This document shows positions 16,454 to 25,176 of a stretch of 64,000 nt of DNA, in pieces. The DNA is taken from positions 25,720 through 89,719 of the forward strand of contig JAZKIW010000015.1 of assembly GCA_040384625.1 (NCBI GenBank), written 5' to 3'. This DNA is from CADEEN01 sp040384625 (GTDB taxonomy: Bacteria > Pseudomonadota > Gammaproteobacteria > Burkholderiales > Burkholderiaceae_C). Position 1 is the first letter of the stretch. Every line of letters starts with the position of its first letter. The notes beneath the pieces were generated by a model. It was not told the DNA's origin and made no database searches. It saw nothing but the letters and a program-made list of their open reading frames with translations. Both the position numbers and the translations under genes were made by a program.

Positions 16454-17881
16454 ATGAGCAGCATCAACTACAGCGAGAAGATCCCCAACAACGTCAACCT
16501 CGGCGAAGACCGCACGCTGCAGCGCGCGCTCGAGCAATGGCAGCCGAACTTCCTCAACTGGTGGGGCGACGTCGGGCCCGAGGGCTCGACCGACTACGAC
16601 GTGTACCTGCGCACCGCAGTCAGCGTCGATCCGCAGGGTTGGGCGCAGTTCGGCTACACGAAGATGCGCGACTACCGCTGGGGCATCTTCCTGAACCCAG
16701 GTGATGCGAACCGCCAGATCCACTTCGGTGATCACAAGGGCGAGAAGGCCTGGAGCGACGTCCCGGGCGAGCACCGCGCCAACCTGCGACGCATCATCGT
16801 CACCCAGGGCGACACCGAGCCGGCTTCGGTCGAACAGCAGCGCCACCTCGGCCTCACCGCGCCGAGCATGTACGACCTGCGCAACCTGTTCCAGATCAAT
16901 GTGGAAGAAGGGCGCCACCTGTGGGCCATGGTCTACCTGCTGCACCGACACTTCGGCCGCGACGGGCGCGAGGAGGCCGAGGCTCTGCTCGAACGGCGCA
17001 GCGGCGACGAGAACAACCCGCGAATCCTGGGGGCCTTCAACGAAGCCACGCCGGACTGGCTGGCCTTCTTCATGTTCACCTATTTCACCGATCGCGACGG
17101 CAAGTTCCAGCTCTGCGCGCTGGCCGAAAGCGCCTTCGACCCGCTGGCGCGCACGACCAAGTTCATGCTGACCGAGGAGGCGCACCACATGTTCGTCGGC
17201 GAGAGCGGCGTCTCGCGCGTGATCGCGCGCACCGCGGCGGCAATGAACGAGCTGAAGACCGACGAGGTGGGCAAGCTGCGCGCAGCCGGCGTGATCGACC
17301 TGCCGACGATCCAGCGCTACCTCAATTTCCATTACAGCGTGACGATCGACCTGTTCGGTGCCGACCAGTCGAGCAATGCCGCGACCTTCTACTCGACGGG
17401 CCTGAAGGGCCGCTTCGAGGAAGGCAAACGCGACGACGACCACGTGCTGAAGGGGCAGACCTACAAGGTACTCGAGGCCGTCGGCGGCCAGTTGGTCGAG
17501 AAGGAAGTACCGCTGCTCAATGCGCTCAACGAAGTGCTGCGCGACGACTTCATCAAGGATTCGGTGGCCGGTGTCGGGCGCTGGAACAAGGTGCTCGAAA
17601 AGGCCGGCCTGCCGCATCGGCTGACCGTGCCGCACAAGGCCTTCCACCGCAACATCGGCGCGCTGTCGGGGGTCAAGGTCTCGCCCGACGGGCGCGTCCT
17701 CGGTGCCGCCGAATGGCAGGCGAATGTGGACAAATGGCTGCCCTCGGGCGAGGATCGGGCCTTCGTCGCATCGCTGATGGGCCGTGTCGTCGAACCAGGT
17801 AAGTTCGCGAACTGGATCGCCCCGCCCGTGATGGGTATCAACCGCCAACCCGTCGACTTCGAGTACGTCCGATTCAATTGA
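16454..17881 (+). CDS. boxB: BoxB: benzoyl-CoA 2,3-epoxidase, oxygenase subunit
   Basis: 475 residues, the usual BoxB length. It is a class I di-iron protein that, with electrons from BoxA, epoxidises benzoyl-CoA with O2. Two ligand motifs are visible: EEGRH (residues 151-155) and TEEAHH (240-245), matching the carboxylate/histidine pairs of the four-helix bundle. The start follows boxC by 9 bp. No anomalies were seen; the long open frame on the opposite strand here is a codon-bias shadow. Confidence 0.97.
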   Translation: MSSINYSEKIPNNVNLGEDRTLQRALEQWQPNFLNWWGDVGPEGSTDYDVYLRTAVSVDPQGWAQFGYTKMRDYRWGIFLNPGDANRQIHFGDHKGEKAWSDVPGEHRANLRRIIVTQGDTEPASVEQQRHLGLTAPSMYDLRNLFQINVEEGRHLWAMVYLLHRHFGRDGREEAEALLERRSGDENNPRILGAFNEATPDWLAFFMFTYFTDRDGKFQLCALAESAFDPLARTTKFMLTEEAHHMFVGESGVSRVIARTAAAMNELKTDEVGKLRAAGVIDLPTIQRYLNFHYSVTIDLFGADQSSNAATFYSTGLKGRFEEGKRDDDHVLKGQTYKVLEAVGGQLVEKEVPLLNALNEVLRDDFIKDSVAGVGRWNKVLEKAGLPHRLTVPHKAFHRNIGALSGVKVSPDGRVLGAAEWQANVDKWLPSGEDRAFVASLMGRVVEPGKFANWIAPPVMGINRQPVDFEYVRFN

Positions 17882-17891
17882 AGTTCCACGA

Positions 17892-19163
17892 ATGAACGCG
17901 CCCGCCGAAGCGGCTGTCATCAAGCAGCACCTGATCGACCCTGAGATCTGCATCCGCTGCAATACCTGCGAGGCCACCTGTCCGGTCGGCGCGATCACGC
18001 ACGACGATCGCAACTACGTCGTCGATGTCGAGAAGTGCAATTTCTGCATGGCGTGCATCTCGCCGTGCCCGACCGGCTCGATCGACAACTGGCGAACGGT
18101 GCTGAAGATCAGTGCCTATTCGGTCGAAGCACAGTTCGGCTGGGACAATCTGCCTGCCGAGCAGCCGCTGCTCGAAGGCGCTGGACCCGTCGATGTCGCA
18201 GCGCCGGCTGCGAAGCCCGTGCCGGTGCCGGCCACCCAGCTCGAAGCCGGCGAGCAGGCCTTCGTCGCGTCGGCCTGGGGCGCAAGCCTGCCGCCGTGGT
18301 CGGCGGCGCATGCCTACACCAACCTGTACGGTCCCAAGAACGGCCCGACCACGGCTACGGTGGTCGGCAATGTGCGCGTCACCGAGGTCGGCAAGGAATA
18401 CGACACCCACCACCTGGTGCTCGATTTCGGCACGATGCCCTTCCCGGTGCTCGAAGGCCAGTCGATCGGCATCGTGCCGCCGGGCAGCGACGCCGACGGC
18501 CGGCCGCACCATGCGCGCCAGTACTCGATCGCCAGCCCGCGCAATGGCGAGCGGCCGGGCTACAACAACCTGTCGCTGACCATCAAGCGAGTGCTCGAGG
18601 ATCACCAGGGCCAGCCCGTGCGGGGCGTGGCCAGCAACTACCTGTGCGACCTGAAGGTCGGCGAAGAGGTGCAGGTGATCGGACCTTTCGGCACCAGCTT
18701 CCTGATGCCCAACCACCCGAAAAGCCACATCGTGATGATCTGCACCGGCACCGGCAGTGCACCGATGCGCGCGATGACCGAGTGGCGACGGCGCCTGCGC
18801 GCGAGCGGCAAGTTCGAAGGCGGCAAGTTGATGCTCTTCTTCGGCGCGCGCACCAAGGAAGAGTTGCCTTACTTCGGCCCGCTGCAGGGCCTGCCCAAGG
18901 ACTTCATCGACATCAACTTCGCCTTCAGCCGCACGCCTGGCCAGCCCAAGCGCTATGTGCAGGACCTGATGCGCGAACGCGCCGCCGATCTCGGCGTGCT
19001 CCTGGCCGACCCAAGCACCTTCTTCTACGTCTGCGGACTGAAGAGCATGGAGGAGGGCGTCGTCATGGCCTTGCGTGACGTGGCGCAGAAGGCAAACTTG
19101 GCATGGGACAGCGTCGGCGCCATCTTGAAGCGCGAAGGCCGCCTCCATCTGGAGACCTACTGA
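17892..19163 (+). CDS. boxA: BoxA: benzoyl-CoA epoxidase reductase subunit
   Basis: 423 residues. The N-terminus binds two [4Fe-4S] clusters (CIRCNTCEATCP with Cys 20, 23, 26, 30; and CNFCMACISPCP with Cys 49, 52, 55, 59). After a Pro/Ala-rich linker comes a ferredoxin-NADP reductase module with the FAD motif RQYSIAS and the NADPH motif CTGTGSAPMRAM, ending in the typical terminal Tyr (LHLETY). It passes NADPH electrons to BoxB. It lies 10 bp after boxB and its stop overlaps the next start by one base. Confidence 0.97.
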   Translation: MNAPAEAAVIKQHLIDPEICIRCNTCEATCPVGAITHDDRNYVVDVEKCNFCMACISPCPTGSIDNWRTVLKISAYSVEAQFGWDNLPAEQPLLEGAGPVDVAAPAAKPVPVPATQLEAGEQAFVASAWGASLPPWSAAHAYTNLYGPKNGPTTATVVGNVRVTEVGKEYDTHHLVLDFGTMPFPVLEGQSIGIVPPGSDADGRPHHARQYSIASPRNGERPGYNNLSLTIKRVLEDHQGQPVRGVASNYLCDLKVGEEVQVIGPFGTSFLMPNHPKSHIVMICTGTGSAPMRAMTEWRRRLRASGKFEGGKLMLFFGARTKEELPYFGPLQGLPKDFIDINFAFSRTPGQPKRYVQDLMRERAADLGVLLADPSTFFYVCGLKSMEEGVVMALRDVAQKANLAWDSVGAILKREGRLHLETY

Positions 19164-19948
19164 TGCCTTCGTTGTCCATCACACAGCGCCAGCCCGGTGT
19201 GACCCAGGTGACGATGTCGCGCCCGGCGGTCTTCAATGCCTTCGACGAGGCGATGATCGGCGAGCTCGATGCCGCCTTCGAGCGGCTCGGCGCCGACGAC
19301 AGCGTGCGAGTGATCGTCCTGGCCGGCGAGGGCAAGCATTTCAGCGCCGGTGCCGACCTGCAATGGATGCAGCGCGCGAGCAACGCGTCGCAGGAGTGGA
19401 ATCTCGAAGATGCATGTCGCTTCGCCGCGATGCTGGCGCGCATCGATGCGACGCCGAAGCCGACCGTGGCGCGCATACAAGGGGCGGCGCTCGGCGGTGG
19501 CGTCGGCCTGGCCTGTGCCTGCGACATCGCCATTGGCGCGGACAACGCCAGCTTCGCGGTCAGTGAAGCGCGCTTCGGCATCCTCCCGGCGGTGATCGGA
19601 CCCTACGTGGTGAACGCCGTCGGCAAGCGCCAGGCACGTCGGCTGGCCCTGACGGCGACGCGCATCGGCGCCGCCGAGGCGCGCGTCCTCGGTCTGGTGC
19701 AGGCCGTGGTGCCGCTCGATGCGCTCGATGCAGCCGTCGACGCGGTGCTCACCGACCTGCTGGCCGGCGGACCGCAGGCCCAGAGCGAGATCAAGCAGCT
19801 GTTCGCCCGGCTCCAGGTCGGCCCGATCACGCCGGAGGTGCGTGAACTGAGCGCGCAGACCATCAGCCGTGTGCGCGGCGGCGACGAAGCACGCGAGGGC
19901 TTCGCCGCCTTCCTTGGCAAGCGGCCGGCAGCCTGGATCCCACGATGA
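19163..19948 (+). CDS. Enoyl-CoA hydratase/isomerase of the box operon
   Basis: 261 residues, a single crotonase domain: GEGKHFSAGADLQWMQ and GAALGGGVGLACACDIAIG line the CoA-binding oxyanion hole, and Glu in VSEARFGILPAVIGPY is the retained acid/base. The first catalytic Glu position carries Val, as in LiuC/isomerase-like members. After semialdehyde oxidation the pathway needs shift of a 3,4- to a 2,3-double bond and hydration toward beta-ketoadipyl-CoA, a plausible role here. TGATG junction with boxA and ATGA overlap with the next gene indicate coupled translation. Confidence 0.88.
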   Translation: MPSLSITQRQPGVTQVTMSRPAVFNAFDEAMIGELDAAFERLGADDSVRVIVLAGEGKHFSAGADLQWMQRASNASQEWNLEDACRFAAMLARIDATPKPTVARIQGAALGGGVGLACACDIAIGADNASFAVSEARFGILPAVIGPYVVNAVGKRQARRLALTATRIGAAEARVLGLVQAVVPLDALDAAVDAVLTDLLAGGPQAQSEIKQLFARLQVGPITPEVRELSAQTISRVRGGDEAREGFAAFLGKRPAAWIPR

Positions 19949-21480
19949 CGCCACGCACGCTCAAGGATGCCTCGGTGTTGGTGGTCGGTGCCGGCATCAT
20001 GGGCGTGGGCATCGCCCAGATCGCGGCGCAGGCCGGTCATCGGGTGCAGCTGTTCGACGCGCGCGACGGTGCTGCTCAGCAGGCGGCACGCAAGCTCGGC
20101 TCGACGCTCGACGCCTTGGTGGCCAAGGGCAAGCTCGGCGCCGACGAGGCCGAGTCGACGCTGAGCCGCATCGAGCCGCTCGGGGCACTCGAAGAGATGG
20201 ACAAGACCCGGCTGGTCATCGAGGCCATCGTCGAGGAGCTCGATGCCAAGCGCGCCCTGTTCCAGCAACTCGAGTCCATGCTCGGCTCCGACTGCATCCT
20301 GGCCACCAACACCTCGTCGATCTCGGTCACCGCGATCGCCAATGGGCTCGAACACCCCGGGCGCCTGGTCGGCATGCACTTCTTCAACCCGGTGCCGTTG
20401 ATGAAGCTGGTCGAGGTCGTTTCGGGCCTGCACACCGACGCGGCCGTGGCAGCGGCGATCTTCGACCTGAGCCGCCAATGGGGCAAGACGCCGGTGCACG
20501 CACGGTCGACGCCCGGCTTCATCGTCAATCGCATCGCCCGCCCGTACTACGCCGAAGCCCTGGGCCTGCTGCTCGAACAGGCGGCCACGCCGCAGGTGCT
20601 CGACGCTTGCCTGCGCGCGGCGGGCTTCCGCATGGGTCCGTGCGAGTTGATGGACCTGATCGGCCACGACACCAATTTCGCGGTCACGCAGTCGGTCTAC
20701 CAGGCCAACTTCTTCGACAAGCGCTACAGCCCTTCGTTGGTGCAGCGCGAGATGGTCGACGGTGGCCTGCTCGGGCGCAAGAGCGGGCGCGGCTTCTACC
20801 GCTATCAGGGCGAGGGTTCGGGCGTGCCGCCGCTGCCGGTCGCGGTGCACGAAGCGCCGACGACGGCCGGCGAGGTCACCGTGCATGGCATGGGGATGAT
20901 CGCCGACTTCCTTGACTACGCCGCGACGCGCACCCTGGCCAGCCAGGGCTGGGGGCCAGCGCGTGTGCACGACAGCGGCTGGACCGGTCTGGCCGTCGAC
21001 GGCGCACGCCTCGTGCTGACCGACGGGCGCTGTGCCGCCGATCTCAGCGTCGAGCTGGGCAGCGCCGACGTCGCCGTCTTCGACCGCCTCCTGGCGATGC
21101 CGACCAATGGCGGCGGCGCGTTGGCGTTCGCGGTGGCGCCGAGGGCCAGCCCGGCCTGGAGCACGCAGGCCGCGGCCTGGCTGGCCGCGCTCGGCTTTGC
21201 GCCGCTGCGCGTCGCCGACAGCCCCGGCCTGGTGGTCGCGCGCACCGTGGCGATGCTGATCAACGAAGCCGCCGACGCTGTGCAGCAGGGCGTCTGCACG
21301 CCCGATGGTGCCGACGCGGCGATGAAGCTCGGCGTCAACTATCCCGCAGGCCCCTTCGAGTGGCTGGAGAGCTGGCGTGCTCTGGACGTGATCGCCATGC
21401 TCGACGCGCTCGACGCCCACTACCGGGGAGAGCGCTATCGCGCCAGTCCGTGGCTGCGGCGCCAGGGCCGCCTGGCGTGA
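19945..21480 (+). CDS. 3-hydroxyacyl-CoA dehydrogenase (PaaH-like, two C-terminal domains)
   Basis: 511 residues: Rossmann NAD domain (VVGAGIMGVGIAQIA), catalytic region GMHFFNPVPLMKLVEVV with the conserved His, a 3HCDH C-terminal domain, then a second 3HCDH-type domain near the end (VNYPAGPFEWLESW). This long layout is that of PaaH/PaaC-type enzymes acting on 3-hydroxyadipyl-CoA. In this operon it would make beta-ketoadipyl-CoA from 3-hydroxyadipyl-CoA. No thiolase follows in the window. It overlaps both neighbours (ATGA, GTGA). Confidence 0.92.
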   Translation: MTPRTLKDASVLVVGAGIMGVGIAQIAAQAGHRVQLFDARDGAAQQAARKLGSTLDALVAKGKLGADEAESTLSRIEPLGALEEMDKTRLVIEAIVEELDAKRALFQQLESMLGSDCILATNTSSISVTAIANGLEHPGRLVGMHFFNPVPLMKLVEVVSGLHTDAAVAAAIFDLSRQWGKTPVHARSTPGFIVNRIARPYYAEALGLLLEQAATPQVLDACLRAAGFRMGPCELMDLIGHDTNFAVTQSVYQANFFDKRYSPSLVQREMVDGGLLGRKSGRGFYRYQGEGSGVPPLPVAVHEAPTTAGEVTVHGMGMIADFLDYAATRTLASQGWGPARVHDSGWTGLAVDGARLVLTDGRCAADLSVELGSADVAVFDRLLAMPTNGGGALAFAVAPRASPAWSTQAAAWLAALGFAPLRVADSPGLVVARTVAMLINEAADAVQQGVCTPDGADAAMKLGVNYPAGPFEWLESWRALDVIAMLDALDAHYRGERYRASPWLRRQGRLA

Positions 21481-21911
21481 AGTTCGCCGAGTTTCACGCC
21501 GGCCGGGTGATCGAGGCCGGCCCTTACACGCTGAGCGAATCCGAACTGCTGCAGTTCGCTCGGGCCTACGACCCACAGTGGTTCCACACCGATGCCGCGG
21601 CAGCGGGCCAGGGGCGCTTCGGCGGCTTGATCGCCAGCGGCTGGCACACCTGCGGCATCGCCATGCGCCTGGCCACCGATGCCGCGCTCGAGGGTTCCGA
21701 GTCCTTCGCCTCGCCGGGCCTGGCCTACGTGAAGTGGACGCACCCGGTTCGGCCCGGCGATGCCCTGACGCTGCGCGCCACGGTGCTCGACACGCGCCGC
21801 TCTCGCACACAGCCGAACCTGGGCTTGCTGCGCTGGCGCTGGCAGCTGTTCAACCAGGCCGCCATCGAAGTGCTCGACCTCGAAGCCACCAGCCTGTTCG
21901 ATCTGGGGTGA
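21477..21911 (+). CDS. MaoC-like hot-dog dehydratase
   Basis: 144 residues with the MaoC/R-hydratase signature: YDPQWFHTDAAAA with Asp and His as in hydratase-2, and GLIASGWHTCGIAMRL. It would hydrate an enoyl-CoA or dehydrate a 3-hydroxyacyl-CoA. The start is the GTG at 21477 overlapping the dehydrogenase stop; no ATG precedes the domain. It is the last gene of the rightward box operon and is convergent with the next gene, 16 bp away. Its specific step in benzoate breakdown is not evident, because the operon already has a crotonase. Confidence 0.88.
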   Translation: MKFAEFHAGRVIEAGPYTLSESELLQFARAYDPQWFHTDAAAAGQGRFGGLIASGWHTCGIAMRLATDAALEGSESFASPGLAYVKWTHPVRPGDALTLRATVLDTRRSRTQPNLGLLRWRWQLFNQAAIEVLDLEATSLFDLG

Positions 21912-21927
21912 ACGCGGCGAGGCGCGC

Positions 21928-22299
21928 TCAGTCGACGTCGGCGACGAATTCGATCAGGCGCCATTGCCCGCGCACAGGGCCGAGGTGGAAGCCGTAGGGC
22001 TTGCACCAGAGCACCAGGCGCTCTCCTTCGGGCTGCGCCGCGGCTCGCTGCAGGCAGCGGCGCACGCCGGCGGTGAAGAGCTTGGGCGCCGCCTCGCGCA
22101 CGAAGGCTGTGCGTTCGAGCCTGCGGCCTTCGTAGAGAAAGGGCAGGGCAGTCAGGTCGGCCAGCGCGCCGGCATCGGCCTGCGCCGCAGCAGCACGAAA
22201 GCGCTCGACGAACGCCGGGCCGGCGGGGTCACTTGCGCACGCCGGCAGCACCAGTGCGCAGACCAGGCCCGCCAGCAGCCGCCGGGCCGCGCGCTTCAC
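21928..22299 (-). CDS. Small putative lipoprotein
   Basis: 123 residues from a GTG (22299) that overlaps the stop of the upstream membrane-protein gene. The N-terminus is a lipoprotein signal with lipobox LPAC followed by ASDPAGP. The mature part (EGRRLERTAFVREAAPKLFTAGVRRC...LVLWCKPYGFHLGPVRGQWRLIEF) resembles small NTF2-like or DUF4864-like folds but I cannot name the family. Two Cys in the mature part could form a disulfide. Last of three leftward genes for envelope proteins of unknown role. Confidence 0.65.
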   Translation of the reverse strand: MKRAARRLLAGLVCALVLPACASDPAGPAFVERFRAAAAQADAGALADLTALPFLYEGRRLERTAFVREAAPKLFTAGVRRCLQRAAAQPEGERLVLWCKPYGFHLGPVRGQWRLIEFVADVD

Positions 22300-23243
22300 C
22301 GCGAGCGCCCGATGCCCATGAGTGGCTGCCAGGCGTAGCCCGAGCGCGTCACCAGGGCACACAGCAGGGTGACCAGGGCGTCGGCGTCGGCGGTCGTCGC
22401 GACGACGGCGTCGGGCCCCGGCTCTGCCAGGGCATCGCGCAGCGTGAGGCGCGTGGCGGCGAGCTGCGCCGGCACGATCATCGTCGTCTGCGCGTGGAAC
22501 GACCACACGCGCTGGGCATCGGGCCGTGCCGGTTCGAAGGCGGGGTCGCCGATGCTGCGCAGGCTGGCTTCGCCGGCGTCAACCGGGGCTGCGCCGCTCG
22601 CGCCGAGGCGCTCGCGCACATGCACGGTCATCGCGGTCTCATCGATATCGAAGATCACGCGGTGCGAGCGGTCTTCGTTCGCCCGCAGGTGCAGCTGGGC
22701 GACCCACACGCCCTCAGCTTCACCGCGCACCAGATCGAAGGGAACGCCGGCCTTGGCCAGCGCCTGCAGACGTTGCACCAGCACGTTGGCCGGTACCGCC
22801 GCGGCACCTCGCATCGCTTCGATGCGGGTCACCGACCTGGCGAGCCACAGGACGGCCGCGACAAACAGCGCGGCATGCAACAAGGCGAAGACGCTGAAGA
22901 AGATCCAGGGCCGTTGTGCAAGCGCGGCGAGGGCCGGCATGCCCACGGCTTCCTGCGAGCCGGCCCACATCATCAACAGGATCGGCAGCATGGCAGCGCA
23001 GGCCAGCAGGCGCGCCACGTACTGCTGCCGATCGTCCTGCGACGTGAAGGCCAGGGCCAGCGCGAGCAGGGCGGGCGCGGCACACACGGCTACGTCGAAA
23101 GGCCCTCGATCAGCGCCGGCGATCACCAGCCAGGCCCAGGCCAGACCCCCCATCGCCGTCAGCAGGGCCACACCGAGCACCGGCACGCGGCCCAGCGGGG
23201 CCATGCGCGGCGCGTCGGTGTGCAGAGCGAGGCTTTCAATCAT
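22296..23243 (-). CDS. Uncharacterised membrane protein (four N-terminal helices)
   Basis: 315 residues. Four hydrophobic segments occupy about residues 20-140 (VLGVALLTAMGGLAWAWLVI; APALLALALAFT; LLACAAMLPILLMMWAG; FFSVFALLHAALFVAAVLWL). A soluble domain of about 175 residues follows, with mixed alpha/beta content (HRVIFDIDETAMTVHVRE) and no motif I recognise. It lies between two small secreted proteins transcribed in the same direction and overlaps the lipoprotein gene (GTGA), so the three probably act together. No function is proposed. Confidence 0.65.
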   Translation of the reverse strand: MIESLALHTDAPRMAPLGRVPVLGVALLTAMGGLAWAWLVIAGADRGPFDVAVCAAPALLALALAFTSQDDRQQYVARLLACAAMLPILLMMWAGSQEAVGMPALAALAQRPWIFFSVFALLHAALFVAAVLWLARSVTRIEAMRGAAAVPANVLVQRLQALAKAGVPFDLVRGEAEGVWVAQLHLRANEDRSHRVIFDIDETAMTVHVRERLGASGAAPVDAGEASLRSIGDPAFEPARPDAQRVWSFHAQTTMIVPAQLAATRLTLRDALAEPGPDAVVATTADADALVTLLCALVTRSGYAWQPLMGIGRSR

Positions 23244-23267
23244 GGTCTGGCGCCTTGTTCGGCCGGG

Positions 23268-23762
23268 TCAGCGATGCCGGCCCTCGACCAGGCGGTCGGG
23301 CACCACATTGGCCACCATCGGGCGGCCCTGCTCCTCGACCACGTAGACCGTGAAGGGCCGCTGCGGCGCCGTGCCGGCGGGCTGCAGCCACATGTAGAAG
23401 GCGAAGCCCTGCTGGCCGGCAGCGTCGGTCGTGCGCGTCACGGTGACGCTGCGCCCGGGGGCGTGGCCGCGCGCGAAGAAGGGCAGGATCTGCTGGTCCA
23501 GCGCGCGCTTGATCGCGGCGTCACCGCTGCGCGCCACCAAGGTCGGGCTCAGCATCGCGTGGGCCTGGGCGGCGTCGCCGGCCATCGCGGTGGCGATGAA
23601 GGCGTCGGCCGCGCGGCGGAAGGGCTCGGCGTCCTGCGCCATGCGCAGGTCGGCCGCGACGGCGGCAACGGGCGCCGACGGCGCCTGGGCCAGGGCCGGC
23701 AGCGGCTCGGCGAGGAAGGCGCTGGCCATGGCCCACAGCAGGGGATGCGAGAGGTTCGGCAT
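23268..23762 (-). CDS. Secreted NTF2-like protein of unknown function
   Basis: 164 residues with a signal peptide ending AEPLPALAQA. The mature region (FRRAADAFIATAMAGDAAQAHAML... QQILPFFARGHAPGRSVTVTRTTDAAG... RPFTVYVVEEQGRPMVANVV) has the pattern of DUF3887/DUF4019-type NTF2-like domains, which often sit in the periplasm. It is the first of the three leftward envelope genes, 24 bp before the membrane protein. Family assignment is tentative. Confidence 0.65.
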   Translation of the reverse strand: MPNLSHPLLWAMASAFLAEPLPALAQAPSAPVAAVAADLRMAQDAEPFRRAADAFIATAMAGDAAQAHAMLSPTLVARSGDAAIKRALDQQILPFFARGHAPGRSVTVTRTTDAAGQQGFAFYMWLQPAGTAPQRPFTVYVVEEQGRPMVANVVPDRLVEGRHR

Positions 23763-23858
23763 GGTGATCGGCTCCGGGTTGGTGCCGGGTGGGCCGGCAT
23801 GCCAAGCAGTGTCGGAGGCCGCCGTATCAACGCCGTTTCGCGCCGCGGCGCGCGGGTT

Positions 23859-25028
23859 TCAATTGTTGCCGGCGACTTCGACCCAGGTTCCGCGCTCCTG
23901 CGACGCGATGCAGGCCTCGATGAAGGCCATCGTGTGCGCGCCGTCCTCGAGGCGCGGGTAGGGCCGCTCGGCCAGCGATTCGCCCAGCTCGCGCGCCATG
24001 CGCTCCTGCGCCAGCTCGGCGTAGAGGTTGGCGAAGGCCTCGCGCAAGCCTTCTGGATGACCCCGCGGCGTGCGCCCACCAGCAATGATCTCGGGCGGCA
24101 GGTAGGCATCGCCGCGGCCAATGCGGCGCACCGGCTCGCCCTGCAGCGCCAGGTTCAGGTAGCTGGGGTCGCGGTGCCACCAGTCGAGCATGCCCTTCTC
24201 GCCGTAGACGCGCAGGCGGATGTCGTTCTCGCCGCCGGCGGCGGCCTGGGTAACCGTGAACGTACCGCGCGCGCCGTTGGCGAACTCGAGCAGGGCCGAG
24301 ACATGGTCGATCACCTTGCGCCCGGGCATCAGCGTGCCGACGTCCGCCGCGACGCGTGCGACGGTCTGGCCGGCGACGAAGCAGGCCAGTTGCTGCGCAT
24401 GGCAGCCGATGGCGCTCATCACCAGGGCACGACCGCTGCGCTCCGGGTCGAGCACCCAGCGCAGACGGTTGGTGAGCGGGCCGTCCTCGAGCCGCGTCGC
24501 CAAGCCACTCTGGATGTATTCCACCTGCACCAGGCGCACCGGGCCGATCGCGCCGTCGTGCACCAACTGGCGCGCATGGCGCGTCATCGGGTATGCCGAA
24601 TAGGCGTGCGCGATCGCGAACAGGCGCTGGCGGGCTTGCGCCCGCGCGATCAGGTCAAGCGCCTCGGCATGCGTTTCGCTGAGGGGTTTGTCGCACACCA
24701 CGTCGAGGCCCGCGTCGAGCGCAGCGGCGGCATAGCGGTAATGGGTGTCGTTGGGCGTCATGATCGCCACCGCGTCGATGCGATCGCTGCGCTGCGCTTC
24801 GGCGCGCAGCATCTCGGCCACATCGCCGTAGCTGCGCGCCGCGTCGAGGCCCAGCGTGACGCCGGCCGCGCGCGAGCGCGCCGCGTCACTCGAGAACACC
24901 CCCGCAGTGACGCGAAACCAGCCGTCGAACTCCGCCGCACCGCGGTGCATCTGACCGATCCAGGACTCGGGTCCACCTCCAATGACTGCCAGCCGCAGGG
25001 GCCGGCCGAAACGTTCGCGCAAACCCAT
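23859..25028 (-). CDS. Gfo/Idh/MocA family oxidoreductase 1
   Basis: 389 residues. N-terminal NAD(P) fold (LAVIGGGPESWIGQMHRGA), the DKP lysine motif in VVCDKPLSE, and the C-terminal beta-sheet domain with the His-containing ALVMSAIGCHAQQL. The enzyme would oxidise or reduce a sugar, polyol or glycoside hydroxyl. The ATG at 25028 is chosen; codons upstream run into the divergent ggt promoter region. It is one of four Gfo/Idh/MocA paralogues within 11 kb, all close to a carbohydrate ABC importer, which suggests a shared carbohydrate substrate. Confidence 0.9.
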   Translation of the reverse strand: MGLRERFGRPLRLAVIGGGPESWIGQMHRGAAEFDGWFRVTAGVFSSDAARSRAAGVTLGLDAARSYGDVAEMLRAEAQRSDRIDAVAIMTPNDTHYRYAAAALDAGLDVVCDKPLSETHAEALDLIARAQARQRLFAIAHAYSAYPMTRHARQLVHDGAIGPVRLVQVEYIQSGLATRLEDGPLTNRLRWVLDPERSGRALVMSAIGCHAQQLACFVAGQTVARVAADVGTLMPGRKVIDHVSALLEFANGARGTFTVTQAAAGGENDIRLRVYGEKGMLDWWHRDPSYLNLALQGEPVRRIGRGDAYLPPEIIAGGRTPRGHPEGLREAFANLYAELAQERMARELGESLAERPYPRLEDGAHTMAFIEACIASQERGTWVEVAGNN

Positions 25029-25176
25029 CCCCAACTCTCCTTGATGTGTGCAGCCCATGCTAACCAATGCTGCCCAGCGCACACCTCGTAACGACCCGGG
25101 TTGCGCCGGCGGCGGCGTGGCGCCAGCATCTGGGTACAAAGCGATACTCCCCCCAGCATCCCCAAGGAGACAGACC

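Noticed and set aside
15896..18013. Long minus-strand open frame (about 705 codons) opposite boxC/boxB
   Set aside because: BoxC and BoxB have intact diagnostic motifs on the plus strand; the antisense product has no recognisable domain.
19603..21810. Minus-strand frame opposite the crotonase and 3-hydroxyacyl-CoA dehydrogenase
   Set aside because: Low-complexity translation; the plus-strand genes are complete and coupled.
22233..25091. Long plus-strand open frame (about 952 codons) opposite the envelope genes and oxidoreductase 1
   Set aside because: His/Arg/Gln-rich sequence with no fold; the minus-strand genes have signal peptides, lipobox and Gfo/Idh motifs.
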